Of a DNA stretch of 64,000 nucleotides, positions 1 to 8,113 are shown piece by piece; within the stretch, counting starts at the first letter, position 1; each line of letters starts with the position of its first letter. The DNA lies in contig JAXLYO010000007.1 in NCBI GenBank assembly GCA_046351415.1, positions 124,001 through 188,000 on the forward strand, given 5' to 3'. Below the pieces are notes generated by a model that worked only from the letters and a program-made list of their open reading frames with translations, was not told the DNA's origin and did not search any database. Source of the DNA: JABFRG01 sp046351415 (GTDB taxonomy: Bacteria > Myxococcota_A > Polyangia > Polyangiales > Polyangiaceae). Made by a program: the position numbers and the translations under genes.

Positions 1-124
1 CGGCCGTCGGTCGTTCGAGCGGCGCTTGCAGGTAGTAGGTTGGCCGCGCGCACGCCATCGTGACGCCACAAGCGAGAAGCGCGAACGACGCGACCGTTTT
101 TGCCGCGACGCGCGCTCGCGTCAT
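1..124 (-). CDS. Lipoprotein, N-terminal fragment (runs off window edge)
   Basis: An ATG at 124-122 opens a reading frame that stays open to the window edge. It starts one base after the stop of the FHA gene upstream on the same strand, so the two are probably co-transcribed. The first 25 or so residues are a short basic stretch (MTRAR), a hydrophobic core and Cys residues in LLACG and TMACA, which is a lipoprotein-type signal peptide. The mature start looks like ARPTYYLQ. Only about 41 residues are visible, so no function can be given. Confidence 0.55.
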   Translation of the reverse strand, partial: MTRARVAAKTVASFALLACGVTMACARPTYYLQAPLERPTA

Positions 125-125
125 G

Positions 126-1703
126 TCAGGCCTTCGGACGGCGCTGCAAAAACTCGACCTTGAGTCGGGTGCGGCCCACGATGATCTCGTCTCCGTGCAT
201 GAGTTCTTGCTCGGTCTTGACGCGAACGAACACGCCGGTTCGGCTGTCGAGGTCGGTCAGGATGATGACCCCGGCTTGCTCTTCGAGGATGCAGTGTTGC
301 TTCGAGATGAGGGGGTCACCCGAGAAGTTGAGGTCGCACCGTTCGGAGCCGATCTGGATGCTGTTCGTGCGCGCGAGGACGCACGCGCCCGGCTGAGCGC
401 CCTCGAAGAATTGGGTCACGCGGAACGGCGACCCCACTGGCTTCGGAGAGGAATAGAAATACGTCGGTTCGGTCGTGGGCCCGTCGTCGTACGGGTCGGG
501 GTTTCGGTCGACGCGGAGGAGTTGGTCGCCCACGAGGAACTCGTCGCCCGCTTCGAGCTCGACCAAGTGCTGCACGCGCAAGAACGCGCCGTTGCCCCCG
601 GGAATGTCGATGAGCCAGAGTCGGTCGTCCTTCCAGACGAGCTTCGCCTCCTCTGGATGCGCGAAGCGCTCTTTTGCGATCGTGACGGTACCGGAGCGAC
701 CGATGATCGTCTCGGGACCGGTGGGAACGTAGTGCGGCGGGTCGCCTCCCGCGGTGCGCTCGACGGACAAGCGATACGGCGCAGGCCACGCCTCGACGAC
801 CGGCTGCACCTCCGTCGGAATGTCGGTCGGGTCTTCGCGGTGCAGCGGCGAAGGCATCGCCTGTGTTTTGGCCGCAAAGCCAGCGGCGAGAACACCCCCG
901 GCAGTGGGCGGTGCGACTGGAGGAGCGGCTTCCGGCGCGGGTTCTGCAGCGGGCGCAGCCTGAACGGGCGCAGCTTCGGCAGTCGGTCCAGACGCGGGCA
1001 CGTCGCCCTGCACTTTGAACACGACTTTCGGCTTTGCGTCGGTCGAGACTTCCTCGTCCATGCTGCGGCCCCGCTTCTTGACTTCCGTCTGGGGCGGGCC
1101 CGTCATGACCTCGAGGCCACCGCGGGCCTTACCTGCGATGATGTCATCGAAACGGCCCTCCTTCAGCATGATGGCCATTTCCATGTGCTGGCTCTTCATG
1201 AGCGTGCGCACGATGTTGGCCACTTCGGGCTTCTGGACGTGTTCGGCGTAGTCGCGCTTGTGACTCTTGATGACGCGCCCGCCATCGGCGAACACGTGCG
1301 TGATCACGTGCGGGCGGTCGAGGCCGGAGTCCTCCGTTTGGATGTGGAAGACCTGTTCCTTGTATTTTACATTGTTATTGAAGCCAACCTGGGCGCGGAT
1401 GAAGTTCTTCGGCGCGAGCGTGCGCGAAAGCGCCTCGACCTCCGCTTCGGTAAACTTCTGGATGGCGGCATCGAGCGACTGGTGGTCCCCCGGTACACCT
1501 TCCATGCGTTCGAAGGCGCAGCGGGCGACCGGCGCCGCAGGATTGATGCGGAGCGCCTCGGCCATGAGCTCTTGACCGCCTGCGTCGTTCGGCCCTTGCA
1601 CGGCCCACGCGCACAGCATTTCTACCGCTTCTTCCGGGCGGCCCTTCCCCACGAGAAGTCGGGCGACCTTGAGAGCTGTGGCGCGCGTTTCTGTCAGGGC
1701 CAT
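126..1703 (-). CDS. Double-FHA-domain protein
   Basis: A 525-aa cytoplasmic protein with no signal peptide or membrane span. Residues 1-60 are helical and TPR-like. Residues about 95-190 form a compact domain (FNNNVKYKEQVFHIQTEDSG and following) that I associate with myxobacterial proteins but cannot name. A Pro/Ala-rich linker (about 230-300) follows, then two FHA domains. FHA-1 carries TIIGRSGT. FHA-2 carries QIGSERCDL and ISKQHC, the usual G-[RS]...SxxH phosphothreonine pocket, and ends with a DLDSRTGVF strand. FHA domains bind phosphothreonine, so the protein probably reads signals from Ser/Thr kinases, which this genome has. The next gene on the strand starts one base after the stop. The partner kinase is not identifiable. 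Confidence 0.85.
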   Translation of the reverse strand: MALTETRATALKVARLLVGKGRPEEAVEMLCAWAVQGPNDAGGQELMAEALRINPAAPVARCAFERMEGVPGDHQSLDAAIQKFTEAEVEALSRTLAPKNFIRAQVGFNNNVKYKEQVFHIQTEDSGLDRPHVITHVFADGGRVIKSHKRDYAEHVQKPEVANIVRTLMKSQHMEMAIMLKEGRFDDIIAGKARGGLEVMTGPPQTEVKKRGRSMDEEVSTDAKPKVVFKVQGDVPASGPTAEAAPVQAAPAAEPAPEAAPPVAPPTAGGVLAAGFAAKTQAMPSPLHREDPTDIPTEVQPVVEAWPAPYRLSVERTAGGDPPHYVPTGPETIIGRSGTVTIAKERFAHPEEAKLVWKDDRLWLIDIPGGNGAFLRVQHLVELEAGDEFLVGDQLLRVDRNPDPYDDGPTTEPTYFYSSPKPVGSPFRVTQFFEGAQPGACVLARTNSIQIGSERCDLNFSGDPLISKQHCILEEQAGVIILTDLDSRTGVFVRVKTEQELMHGDEIIVGRTRLKVEFLQRRPKA

Positions 1704-1778
1704 GAGAGCTGTGCATCATCGGTCAAAGGGGCGCCACTAGGCAAGGGCAAGATGCGCAAGACCCCGCAATCGCTGTGA

Positions 1779-3218
1779 TTACGACTGCTTCGTGCTCATG
1801 TAGAGCGTCATCCCTCGACGGTTCTCGTCGACGCGGAGCGGCACCTTCAACGACGGGAGCGCGCGTTCCCCACAATCCGTGCGCTCGCACGTACGGCACG
1901 TGACCCCGACGGGCACGTAGAGACGCGGGTCTTCCAGGTTGACGGCGTCGGCATATACGAGGTCCTTCGCGTGGGAGAGCTCGCAACCGAGGCCGATGGC
2001 CATGACCGGCTGCTGCGCATGGTAACCGCCGGCATCCTTCTGGATGGTACGTGCAATACACACGTAACTGGCCCCCTCCGGCATGCGAGATACTTGCACG
2101 CGGATCATGCCGGGCGTTTGGAACGCGGCGAAGATGTTCCAACGCGAACAGGCCCCACTGAAACGAGCGAAACGAATCCCGGAGGCGCTGAAGCGCTTCG
2201 AGATGTTGCCTGCGACGTCGATCCGGATCATGTGAAACGGAATGCCCTCGTGACCAGGCCGACGAAGCGTTGTCAAACGATGGCACACCTGTTCGAAGCC
2301 GACGCGAAAACGGCGTCCGAGCACGTCGATATCGAACCGTTCTTCTCGTGCCGCTTGGAGAAAGCGCTCGTACGGCATCAGGACGGCTGCGGCGAAGTAG
2401 TTGGCGAGCGCGACCCGCACGAGAGCGCGCGAATCTTCGCTGGTGAAGCAAGGGTCGCGCGCCACTTCGTCGAGCAAGTCACGCTGCGAGAGAAGTGCAA
2501 TTTGGTGCGCGAGCTGGAAGGACCGGCTCCGCGTCGGTAGCAGCTCCGAGAGATGAAGCACCCGCGCTTCGGGGTCGAAGCGGCGCAAAATACCGGCTGC
2601 GTCGCCCCAACGAGCAAGACGCACTTCGACGCCCAGGTCCTTCTCGAGATGGTGCGTAAGGCCGGGCGCGAGCTCTCCCTTCACGCGCGTGAGGAGGTCC
2701 TTGGCCGCGTCTTCGAACGCAGGAAAGTAGTTTCGCTTCCGCTGGATGAAGTCACTCACCTCTTCGTTCGGCAGATGCGCGCCGGCGCTCACCCCCTTGT
2801 CTTGACCTTCGCTCAGCTGTGACACGAGCTCGTCACTCCGCGAGCGCGCTGTTTGATAGGCTCGGTACAGGCTGAGCACGGCGCGCGCGATGTTCGGGTT
2901 TCCCGTCGCGATCTCCCGTACGTCCACCGACGTGAGGTCGCCTCCTTCGAAGAGCGGATCCGAAAAGACCTCGAGCAGTTCAGAGATGGTGCGCGCGTCC
3001 TCGTCTCCCGCGAAGCTCTTGAGGTCGAGGTCGAAGAGCTGGGCCAGGCGAAGCAAAAGCGCAGCCGGCAGAGAGCGCCGATTGTTCTCGATCAGATTGA
3101 GGTAGCTCGGGGAGATGTCGAGACGCTCGGCGAGCGATGCTTGACTGAGCCCCTCGCGACGGCGAAGCGCCCGCAGCTTTGCACCGACCAGAAGATCTTG
3201 TTTTGTCCCGAGTTTCAT
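1779..3218 (-). CDS. RamB/ScfR-type regulator of short-chain fatty acid metabolism
   Basis: A 479-aa regulator with three parts: an N-terminal Xre/Cro HTH (about 12-66, SQASLAERLDISPSYLNLIE), a middle IrrE/ImmA-like region, and a C-terminal DUF2083-type module with the family Cys signature CRTCERTDCGERALP (C441, C444, C449). The zinc-peptidase motif is degenerate (LAHQIALL around H238, Gln in place of the catalytic Glu), so it is a ligand-sensing regulator, not a protease. In actinobacteria, RamB and the related PrpR/MccR control isocitrate lyase, malate synthase and propionate genes, apparently by sensing acyl-CoA. Here the gene is divergent from aceB-aceA with operator-like repeats between them, so control of the glyoxylate bypass and self-control are the likely jobs. 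The effector is inferred only. Confidence 0.88.
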   Translation of the reverse strand: MKLGTKQDLLVGAKLRALRRREGLSQASLAERLDISPSYLNLIENNRRSLPAALLLRLAQLFDLDLKSFAGDEDARTISELLEVFSDPLFEGGDLTSVDVREIATGNPNIARAVLSLYRAYQTARSRSDELVSQLSEGQDKGVSAGAHLPNEEVSDFIQRKRNYFPAFEDAAKDLLTRVKGELAPGLTHHLEKDLGVEVRLARWGDAAGILRRFDPEARVLHLSELLPTRSRSFQLAHQIALLSQRDLLDEVARDPCFTSEDSRALVRVALANYFAAAVLMPYERFLQAAREERFDIDVLGRRFRVGFEQVCHRLTTLRRPGHEGIPFHMIRIDVAGNISKRFSASGIRFARFSGACSRWNIFAAFQTPGMIRVQVSRMPEGASYVCIARTIQKDAGGYHAQQPVMAIGLGCELSHAKDLVYADAVNLEDPRLYVPVGVTCRTCERTDCGERALPSLKVPLRVDENRRGMTLYMSTKQS

Positions 3219-3245
3219 CGATTCGGCCTTCGTTCAGTGGTCGCG

Positions 3246-3286
3246 AAGTTGCAACATTTACAATGTGACATTGCCAAGTTTACAAC
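3246..3286. promoter_or_regulatory. Candidate operator repeats for the RamB/ScfR-like regulator
   Basis: Three related AT-rich elements are packed together: GAAGTTGCAAC (3246-3255, containing the palindrome GTTGCAAC), ACATTTACAATGT (3254-3266, inverted repeat ACATT-N3-AATGT) and CAAGTTTACAAC (3275-3286). A loose consensus is aaGTTkrCAAC, which recalls the TTTGCAAA core known for RamB sites. They lie between divergent genes and overlap the candidate promoters of both. Binding itself is inference. Confidence 0.5.
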
Positions 3287-3294
3287 CGTATACA
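3265..3294 (+). promoter_or_regulatory. Candidate promoter of aceB-aceA
   Basis: GTGACA (3265-3270) and TATACA (3289-3294) are 18 bases apart on the plus strand. The first operator-like elements lie upstream of it and the third lies within the spacer. This would give a leader of about 60 bases. No clear Shine-Dalgarno sequence precedes the aceB ATG. Confidence 0.35.
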
Positions 3295-3305
3295 GGCGTT
3301 TTCAA
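3277..3305 (-). promoter_or_regulatory. Candidate sigma-70 promoter of the RamB/ScfR-like gene
   Basis: On the minus strand, TTGAAA (3305-3300) and TAAACT (3282-3277) are separated by exactly 17 bases. They match the -35 consensus at 5/6 and the -10 consensus at 4/6. The -10 box lies inside the CAAGTTTACAAC element, as expected for autorepression. Confidence 0.45.
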
Positions 3306-3362
3306 AAGGGAAACTCTGCGCCTTGAAAATCATGACGCGGTGAGCCATTAGTAAATACACGC

Positions 3363-4949
3363 ATGATTCACCTGTACGGAATCACCCTCGAGGACGACAA
3401 GCCCGCCGGCGCCGAAGACGTACTCACTCCCGCAGCGCTCGAGTTCGTCGAGATGCTGACGCTCCGTTTCGGCAAGCCTCTGCAAGAGCTGCTCGAAGCG
3501 CGAAAGGAGCGGGCCAAGGCGAACGTGCCGTTCGACTTCCTTCCCGAGACGAAGAGCGTGCGTGAAGGCGATTGGCGCGTCGCGGAGACGCCGGCGGAGA
3601 TCCTCGATCGCCGCGTCGAAATCACGGGGCCCGTCGACCGCAAGATGGTCATCAACGCGCTGAACTCCGGCGCGAACGTCTTCATGGCCGACTTCGAAGA
3701 CGCCACGTGCCCCACGTGGCACAACCTGATCGCGGGTCAGCGCAACCTCAAGGACGCGAACCTGGGCACCATCCGGCTCGAGCAGGGCGGAAAGGTCTAT
3801 GCGCTGAACGAGAAACACGCCGTGCTTTTCGTTCGTCCGCGGGGCCTCCACCTCCGCGAAGCCCACGTGACGTTGGATGGCGAACCGGTACCTGGCCCGT
3901 TGTTCGACTTCGGCCTCTACTTCTTCCACAACGTGAAGACGCTGCTCGAGAAGGGCACGCGCCCCTTCTTCTACCTTCCCAAGCTCGAGAGCTACCTCGA
4001 AGCTCGCTGGTGGAACGAAGTTCTGACGCACGCCGAAAAGGCGATGCGCGTGCCCGTCGGCACCGCACGCGCCACCGTGCTCATCGAGACGCTGCCGGCG
4101 GCGTTCCAGATGGACGAGATTCTCTACGAGCTTCGCGAGCACTCGGTCGGTCTCAACTGCGGCCGCTGGGACTACATCTTCTCGTTCATCAAGAAGCAGG
4201 CAAACGACCCGAAAGCCGTCGTGCCCGATCGGAGCCAAGTGACGATGGACAAGGGGTTCCTGCGTGCCTACGCAGAGCTCCTCGTCCGCACGTGTCACCG
4301 GCGCGGGGCACATGCAATGGGCGGCATGGCCGCGCAGATTCCGATCAAGGGAGACGAAGCCGCGAATGCCGCGGCACTCGCCAAAGTGCGTGCCGACAAG
4401 GAACGCGAAGTGCGAGCGGGTCACGACGGGACGTGGGTTGCTCATCCCGCGCTCGTGGCCGTTGCCAAGGAAGTCTTCGACCGTGAAATGCCGGGCCCGA
4501 ATCAATTGAATCGTCCCATCGGCGACGGGGTTACGACGGCAAAGGACCTCCTCGCCATTCCCGAAGGTACGCGCACGATGGGCGGCGTGAGGCACAACAT
4601 CCGCGTCGGCATCCAGTACATCGAAGCTTGGCTGCGGTGCTCGGGTTGCGTGCCGATCTACAACTTGATGGAAGACGCGGCCACCGCCGAAATTTGTCGC
4701 TCGCAAGTGTGGCAGCAGCTGAAGCACGGCACCCCCTTCGAGGACGGCCCTCCCCTCACGGTCGCGCGCGTGAACGAGCTCACCGCCGAAGAGCTGAAGA
4801 ACATCGAGGGCGAGCTCGGCAGCGAGGCCTTTGCCCGCGGTCGTTTCGCCGAAGCCGCCAAACTCTTTCTCGAACTCGTGACCGCAGAGAAGTTCGAAGA
4901 ATTCTTGACCCTACCCGCCTACGACAAGCTCCTCCACGAAGGAAACTAG
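3363..4949 (+). CDS. aceB: Malate synthase A
   Basis: A 528-aa cytoplasmic enzyme of normal length for malate synthase A. It condenses glyoxylate with acetyl-CoA to malate, the second step of the glyoxylate bypass used for growth on acetate or fatty acids. The family signature REHSVGLNCGRWDYIF is intact (about 258-273). The active-site Arg stretch RPRGLHLREAHV and the acidic DFEDATCPTW segment are also present. It is followed after 10 bases by aceA and is divergent from a RamB/ScfR-type regulator. I keep the ATG at 3363, although the upstream sequence gives no convincing ribosome binding site. Confidence 0.97.
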   Translation: MIHLYGITLEDDKPAGAEDVLTPAALEFVEMLTLRFGKPLQELLEARKERAKANVPFDFLPETKSVREGDWRVAETPAEILDRRVEITGPVDRKMVINALNSGANVFMADFEDATCPTWHNLIAGQRNLKDANLGTIRLEQGGKVYALNEKHAVLFVRPRGLHLREAHVTLDGEPVPGPLFDFGLYFFHNVKTLLEKGTRPFFYLPKLESYLEARWWNEVLTHAEKAMRVPVGTARATVLIETLPAAFQMDEILYELREHSVGLNCGRWDYIFSFIKKQANDPKAVVPDRSQVTMDKGFLRAYAELLVRTCHRRGAHAMGGMAAQIPIKGDEAANAAALAKVRADKEREVRAGHDGTWVAHPALVAVAKEVFDREMPGPNQLNRPIGDGVTTAKDLLAIPEGTRTMGGVRHNIRVGIQYIEAWLRCSGCVPIYNLMEDAATAEICRSQVWQQLKHGTPFEDGPPLTVARVNELTAEELKNIEGELGSEAFARGRFAEAAKLFLELVTAEKFEEFLTLPAYDKLLHEGN

Positions 4950-4959
4950 GAGAACATCG

Positions 4960-6198
4960 ATGACCACAGCAGACCGTTTCGCAGGAATCACGCGCCCCTA
5001 CAGCAAGGAAGAGGTGCTGAAGCTCCGCGGCACCCTCAAGATCGAGTACACGCTCGCCACCCGCGGCGCGAAGAAGCTCTGGGAGGCCATGCAGTCGGGC
5101 GAGCACGTCGCTGCTCTCGGCGCGCTCACGGGCAACCAAGCCGTGCAACAGGCCCGCGCCGGCCTGAAGGCCGTCTACGTCTCCGGCTGGCAAGTTGCCG
5201 CCGACGCGAACCTCGCGGGTGAGATGTACCCCGACCAGAGCCTTTATCCCGCGAACAGCGTTCCGGCGGTCGTCCGCAAGATCAACAGCGCCCTTCAACG
5301 CGCCGATCAGATCGACCACGCCGAAGGCAAGACCGGCAAAGACTACTTCATCCCCATCATGGCCGACGCCGAGGCTGGCTTCGGCGGGCCGCTCAACGCG
5401 TACGAGCTCATGAAGGGCATGATCGAAGCCGGCGCTGCGGGCGTCCACTTCGAAGACCAACTCGCTTCGGAAAAGAAGTGCGGCCACATGGGCGGCAAGG
5501 TGCTCATCCCCACGGCCCACTTCATCCGCACGCTCGTCGCCGCCCGCTTGGCCGCCGACGTCATGGACGTCCCGACGGTCCTCGTGGCCCGCACCGACGC
5601 CGACAGCGCCAAGCTCCTCACGAGCGACATCGACGAGCGCGACCACGCGTTCATCATCAAGGGCGAACGCACCTCCGAAGGTTTCTACAAGGTGAAGGAC
5701 GGCGTCGAAGCCGCCATCGCCCGCGGCCTCGCCTACGCACCCTACGCGGACGTCGTCTGGTGCGAGACGTCGACGCCCAGCCTGCCGCAAGCGAAGCAGT
5801 TCGCCGAGGGCATCCGTTCGAAGTTCCCGAACAAGCTCCTCGCGTACAACTGCTCGCCCTCGTTCAACTGGAAGAAGAACCTGGATGATGCAACCATCGC
5901 CAAGTTCCAGACGGAGCTTTCGGCCATGGGCTACAAGTTCCAGTTCGTGACGCTCGCGGGCTTCCACACGCTCAACCACTCGATGTTCGAGCTCGCGCAC
6001 GCCTACCGCACCCGCGGCATGGCGGCGTACTCCGAGTTCCAGCAGGCCGAGTTCGCCTCCGAGGGCAAGGGCTACACCGCCACGCGCCACCAGCGCGAAG
6101 TCGGTACCGGCTACTTCGACCAAGTGGCCGAGGTCATCTCCGGCGGCCGCGCCTCCACGCTCGCCCTCAACGACTCGACCGAGAAGCACCAGTTCTGA
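4960..6198 (+). CDS. aceA: Isocitrate lyase
   Basis: A 412-aa enzyme that cleaves isocitrate to glyoxylate and succinate, the first committed step of the glyoxylate bypass. The catalytic signature KKCGHMGGKVL is intact, with the active-site Cys in KKCGH. Metal- and substrate-binding motifs VLVARTDAD and YNCSPSFNW are also visible. It is a short isocitrate lyase, nearer the actinobacterial ICL1 size than the 434-aa E. coli enzyme. The ATG is preceded by AGGAG (4948-4952) that overlaps the aceB stop, so the two genes form one operon. A hairpin terminator lies directly behind. Confidence 0.97.
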   Translation: MTTADRFAGITRPYSKEEVLKLRGTLKIEYTLATRGAKKLWEAMQSGEHVAALGALTGNQAVQQARAGLKAVYVSGWQVAADANLAGEMYPDQSLYPANSVPAVVRKINSALQRADQIDHAEGKTGKDYFIPIMADAEAGFGGPLNAYELMKGMIEAGAAGVHFEDQLASEKKCGHMGGKVLIPTAHFIRTLVAARLAADVMDVPTVLVARTDADSAKLLTSDIDERDHAFIIKGERTSEGFYKVKDGVEAAIARGLAYAPYADVVWCETSTPSLPQAKQFAEGIRSKFPNKLLAYNCSPSFNWKKNLDDATIAKFQTELSAMGYKFQFVTLAGFHTLNHSMFELAHAYRTRGMAAYSEFQQAEFASEGKGYTATRHQREVGTGYFDQVAEVISGGRASTLALNDSTEKHQF

Positions 6199-6221
6199 GC
6201 GGACCCGTCGACTGACTCGAA

Positions 6222-6252
6222 GAGCCCGTGGCCTCGTGCCGCGGGCTCTTTG
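6222..6252 (+). terminator. Rho-independent terminator behind aceBA
   Basis: A stem of ten pairs (GAGCCCGTGG with CCGCGGGCTC, one G-U pair) closes a seven-base loop, 24 bases after the aceA stop, and is followed by a short TTT tract. Confidence 0.7.
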
Positions 6253-6276
6253 CGTTTCGTGGTCGCGCGGCGGAGT

Positions 6277-6888
6277 TTACGCGCCCTCCCACGTCCCACC
6301 GAGCGTTGCGCACACCTTCTCGAGGTCCGCTATGGCGGAGTCGTAGAAGTACGTGGTGCCCTCCTTCTGCGTGCACTTGCCGAGGTACCCCGGTGGACAC
6401 GAAGGTTGCCACGTACCCCCTTTCGTCGATGCACATTGCGTTCGGTGCTTCTCGCGATCTTCGGACGCGGATTCCGTGCACCTCGTCTTAGCGAACGTCG
6501 CGTCGGGGTCGACGACATAGCACACGCCCTTGCCCTGCGCGGAATCGCCCGCGCTGGCATCGCCGGCACAACTCGAGCAATTGTCTTCACATTGATAGGC
6601 GTAGGCGCCGTCCTTGGGCACGCACGAGCACGTCGTCATGACTTCCTTGCCGCAGGCGGAACAGAAGACCGTTCCATCGCACACGCCGTCGGTCTGAAAC
6701 GAGGCACAGGAGTAGCCCGTGATGGGTGGTTGGGAGGGGCAGTTTGCCGAATGCACGAGCGCGTCGCTCTGGGCATCGGCGGAACCGCCGGTCGTCGTCG
6801 TCGAAGCGCTACATGCGACCGCAACCACCGAAGCGGCGACCAGCGGAGAGAGGAGAAGGGCTTTCACGGTGGGTGTTGGACGGAGCAC
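6277..6888 (-). CDS. Cys-rich lipoprotein
   Basis: A 203-aa predicted lipoprotein. The signal peptide (basic PTPTVK start, hydrophobic core to about residue 25) ends in a VAVAC lipobox. The mature part starts with a Ser/Thr/Gly linker and then holds 16 more Cys, in spacings such as CxxC, CSCV and CSSC, which suggests a disulfide-braced extracytoplasmic domain. I do not recognise the family. It is convergent with aceA across the terminator and has no operon partner. Confidence is high that it is a gene and low on function. Confidence 0.75.
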   Translation of the reverse strand: MLRPTPTVKALLLSPLVAASVVAVACSASTTTTGGSADAQSDALVHSANCPSQPPITGYSCASFQTDGVCDGTVFCSACGKEVMTTCSCVPKDGAYAYQCEDNCSSCAGDASAGDSAQGKGVCYVVDPDATFAKTRCTESASEDREKHRTQCASTKGGTWQPSCPPGYLGKCTQKEGTTYFYDSAIADLEKVCATLGGTWEGA

Positions 6889-7187
6889 ATCGCGAACCCT
6901 TCACGGCGGGCACACACTCGTAGTCCGTCGCCGTAACTTTTGTGAGCCAATGCCCCTCTCGGGCGCCCCTCGTTCCGTCATGACTCGAACGGACGCGCAA
7001 GAGGTCCCATGCCAGATGAGTGCAATGTACCTACATTCAACGACAATGTTGCTGATGGATCCCAATGGACCCAGCCCCCTCACCCGACTGATTGCGGTAA
7101 CCCGCAGTTGGGGGCATGGGCGGATCTCCAAGTAGCGGAAAATTCGCGTGAGCCCGTTCAGGCCCCGTTCTTGCTTGTTACCTGAAC
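6889..7187. other. Intergenic region between divergent genes, no clear feature
   Basis: About 300 bases between two divergent starts. It must hold both promoters, but I found no convincing -35/-10 pair, RNA gene or repeat. The short frames inside it have no coding character. Confidence 0.5.
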
Positions 7188-8000
7188 ATGGAGACTCGCC
7201 GCTCGTACCGCCCACCCCCCGCCGCCACCGTTTCGCCCTCCGCAAACCTTCCTGCGGCAGCGGTCGTCCGCAAGGGGCGCGCGAGGGAGCAGCAAGATCT
7301 CTTCGCCGGTGTGGACGATACGCACGCCCTTCGCGCCGTCGTGATCGACGGTCAACAGGGTGGCGAAGAGAGCACCCGGACCGGAGAGCGCAACGAGAAT
7401 TCGGTGCTCTTCAGTGCCTCGGTCTTCAGGAGCCCCGAGCCGCCTCCTCCGGCGCGCGCACGGATGGACTCGAGCACGGGAACCATCGACCTCTGCGCCC
7501 TGGCAAAGGCGAACGGGTCGTCTCTCGAGTACAAGCCGCTCACGCTCAGCGAGCCTCCCATGGGCGCGTTCGTGCACGACGTGCCGGTCGCGGCCCCGAG
7601 CGTCACCCCGAAGCGGGTCGGCCTGTTCATTGGTGCTGGCGCTGCTGCCATGCTCGTGCTCGGCATCGTCGGCGTCGCCACGTTCGCGGGCGGTGCGGAC
7701 GAGCCGACTGCTCCGGCACATCAAGCAGCCGCGCGTGGCGGTATCGTCGAGAGCGTACGCACGACGGTGACCCGTGAGGAAGCTCCGGCCCCCGCAACGG
7801 CGGTCGCGGCGGTCGGCCGCAGCGGGAAGTCTGCAGCGGGCATGGGCTTCGCGTCGAGCGGGCGCGGTGTTTCTTCGAGCGCGGCTTCCTCCCCGGCTCC
7901 GGTGACTCCGAAGAAGCCGGTCGTCGCGAAGGCTGCGGATCCGTGCCATTGCAAGGGCGTCCTTGCGTGCGTCATCCGTTGCTCGGCCACCGGCCACTGA
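7188..8000 (+). CDS. Single-pass membrane protein with Cys-rich C-terminus
   Basis: A 270-aa protein. The N-terminal half is probably cytoplasmic and disordered, and contains RNENSVLFSA and TGTIDLCALAKA. This pair of motifs recalls a family I know from myxobacteria (RNENSVLFSL ... GLIDIRALA). One transmembrane helix (about 146-168, IGAGAAAMLVLGIVGVATFA) is followed by an Ala/Ser/Pro-rich linker and a C-terminal CHCKGVLACVIRC cluster that may bind metal or form disulfides outside the membrane. No enzymatic domain is visible and the function is unknown. It stands alone between divergent and downstream genes. Confidence 0.75.
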   Translation: METRRSYRPPPAATVSPSANLPAAAVVRKGRAREQQDLFAGVDDTHALRAVVIDGQQGGEESTRTGERNENSVLFSASVFRSPEPPPPARARMDSSTGTIDLCALAKANGSSLEYKPLTLSEPPMGAFVHDVPVAAPSVTPKRVGLFIGAGAAAMLVLGIVGVATFAGGADEPTAPAHQAAARGGIVESVRTTVTREEAPAPATAVAAVGRSGKSAAGMGFASSGRGVSSSAASSPAPVTPKKPVVAKAADPCHCKGVLACVIRCSATGH

Positions 8001-8113
8001 AGATCCTTTCTTCGAGGTCAGCTTGCCTGATAGGCTCGCGCATCTAAGCGCGCATGGCCACGAAACGTCTTCTTTCGCAAAGGCGTTCTGTCCCCGTCCA
8101 ACGGAGAGGCAGA

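Noticed and set aside
2300..2520. ImmA-type metalloprotease activity of the RamB/ScfR-like regulator
   Set aside because: The HExxH motif reads HQIAL, so the zinc site is not functional.
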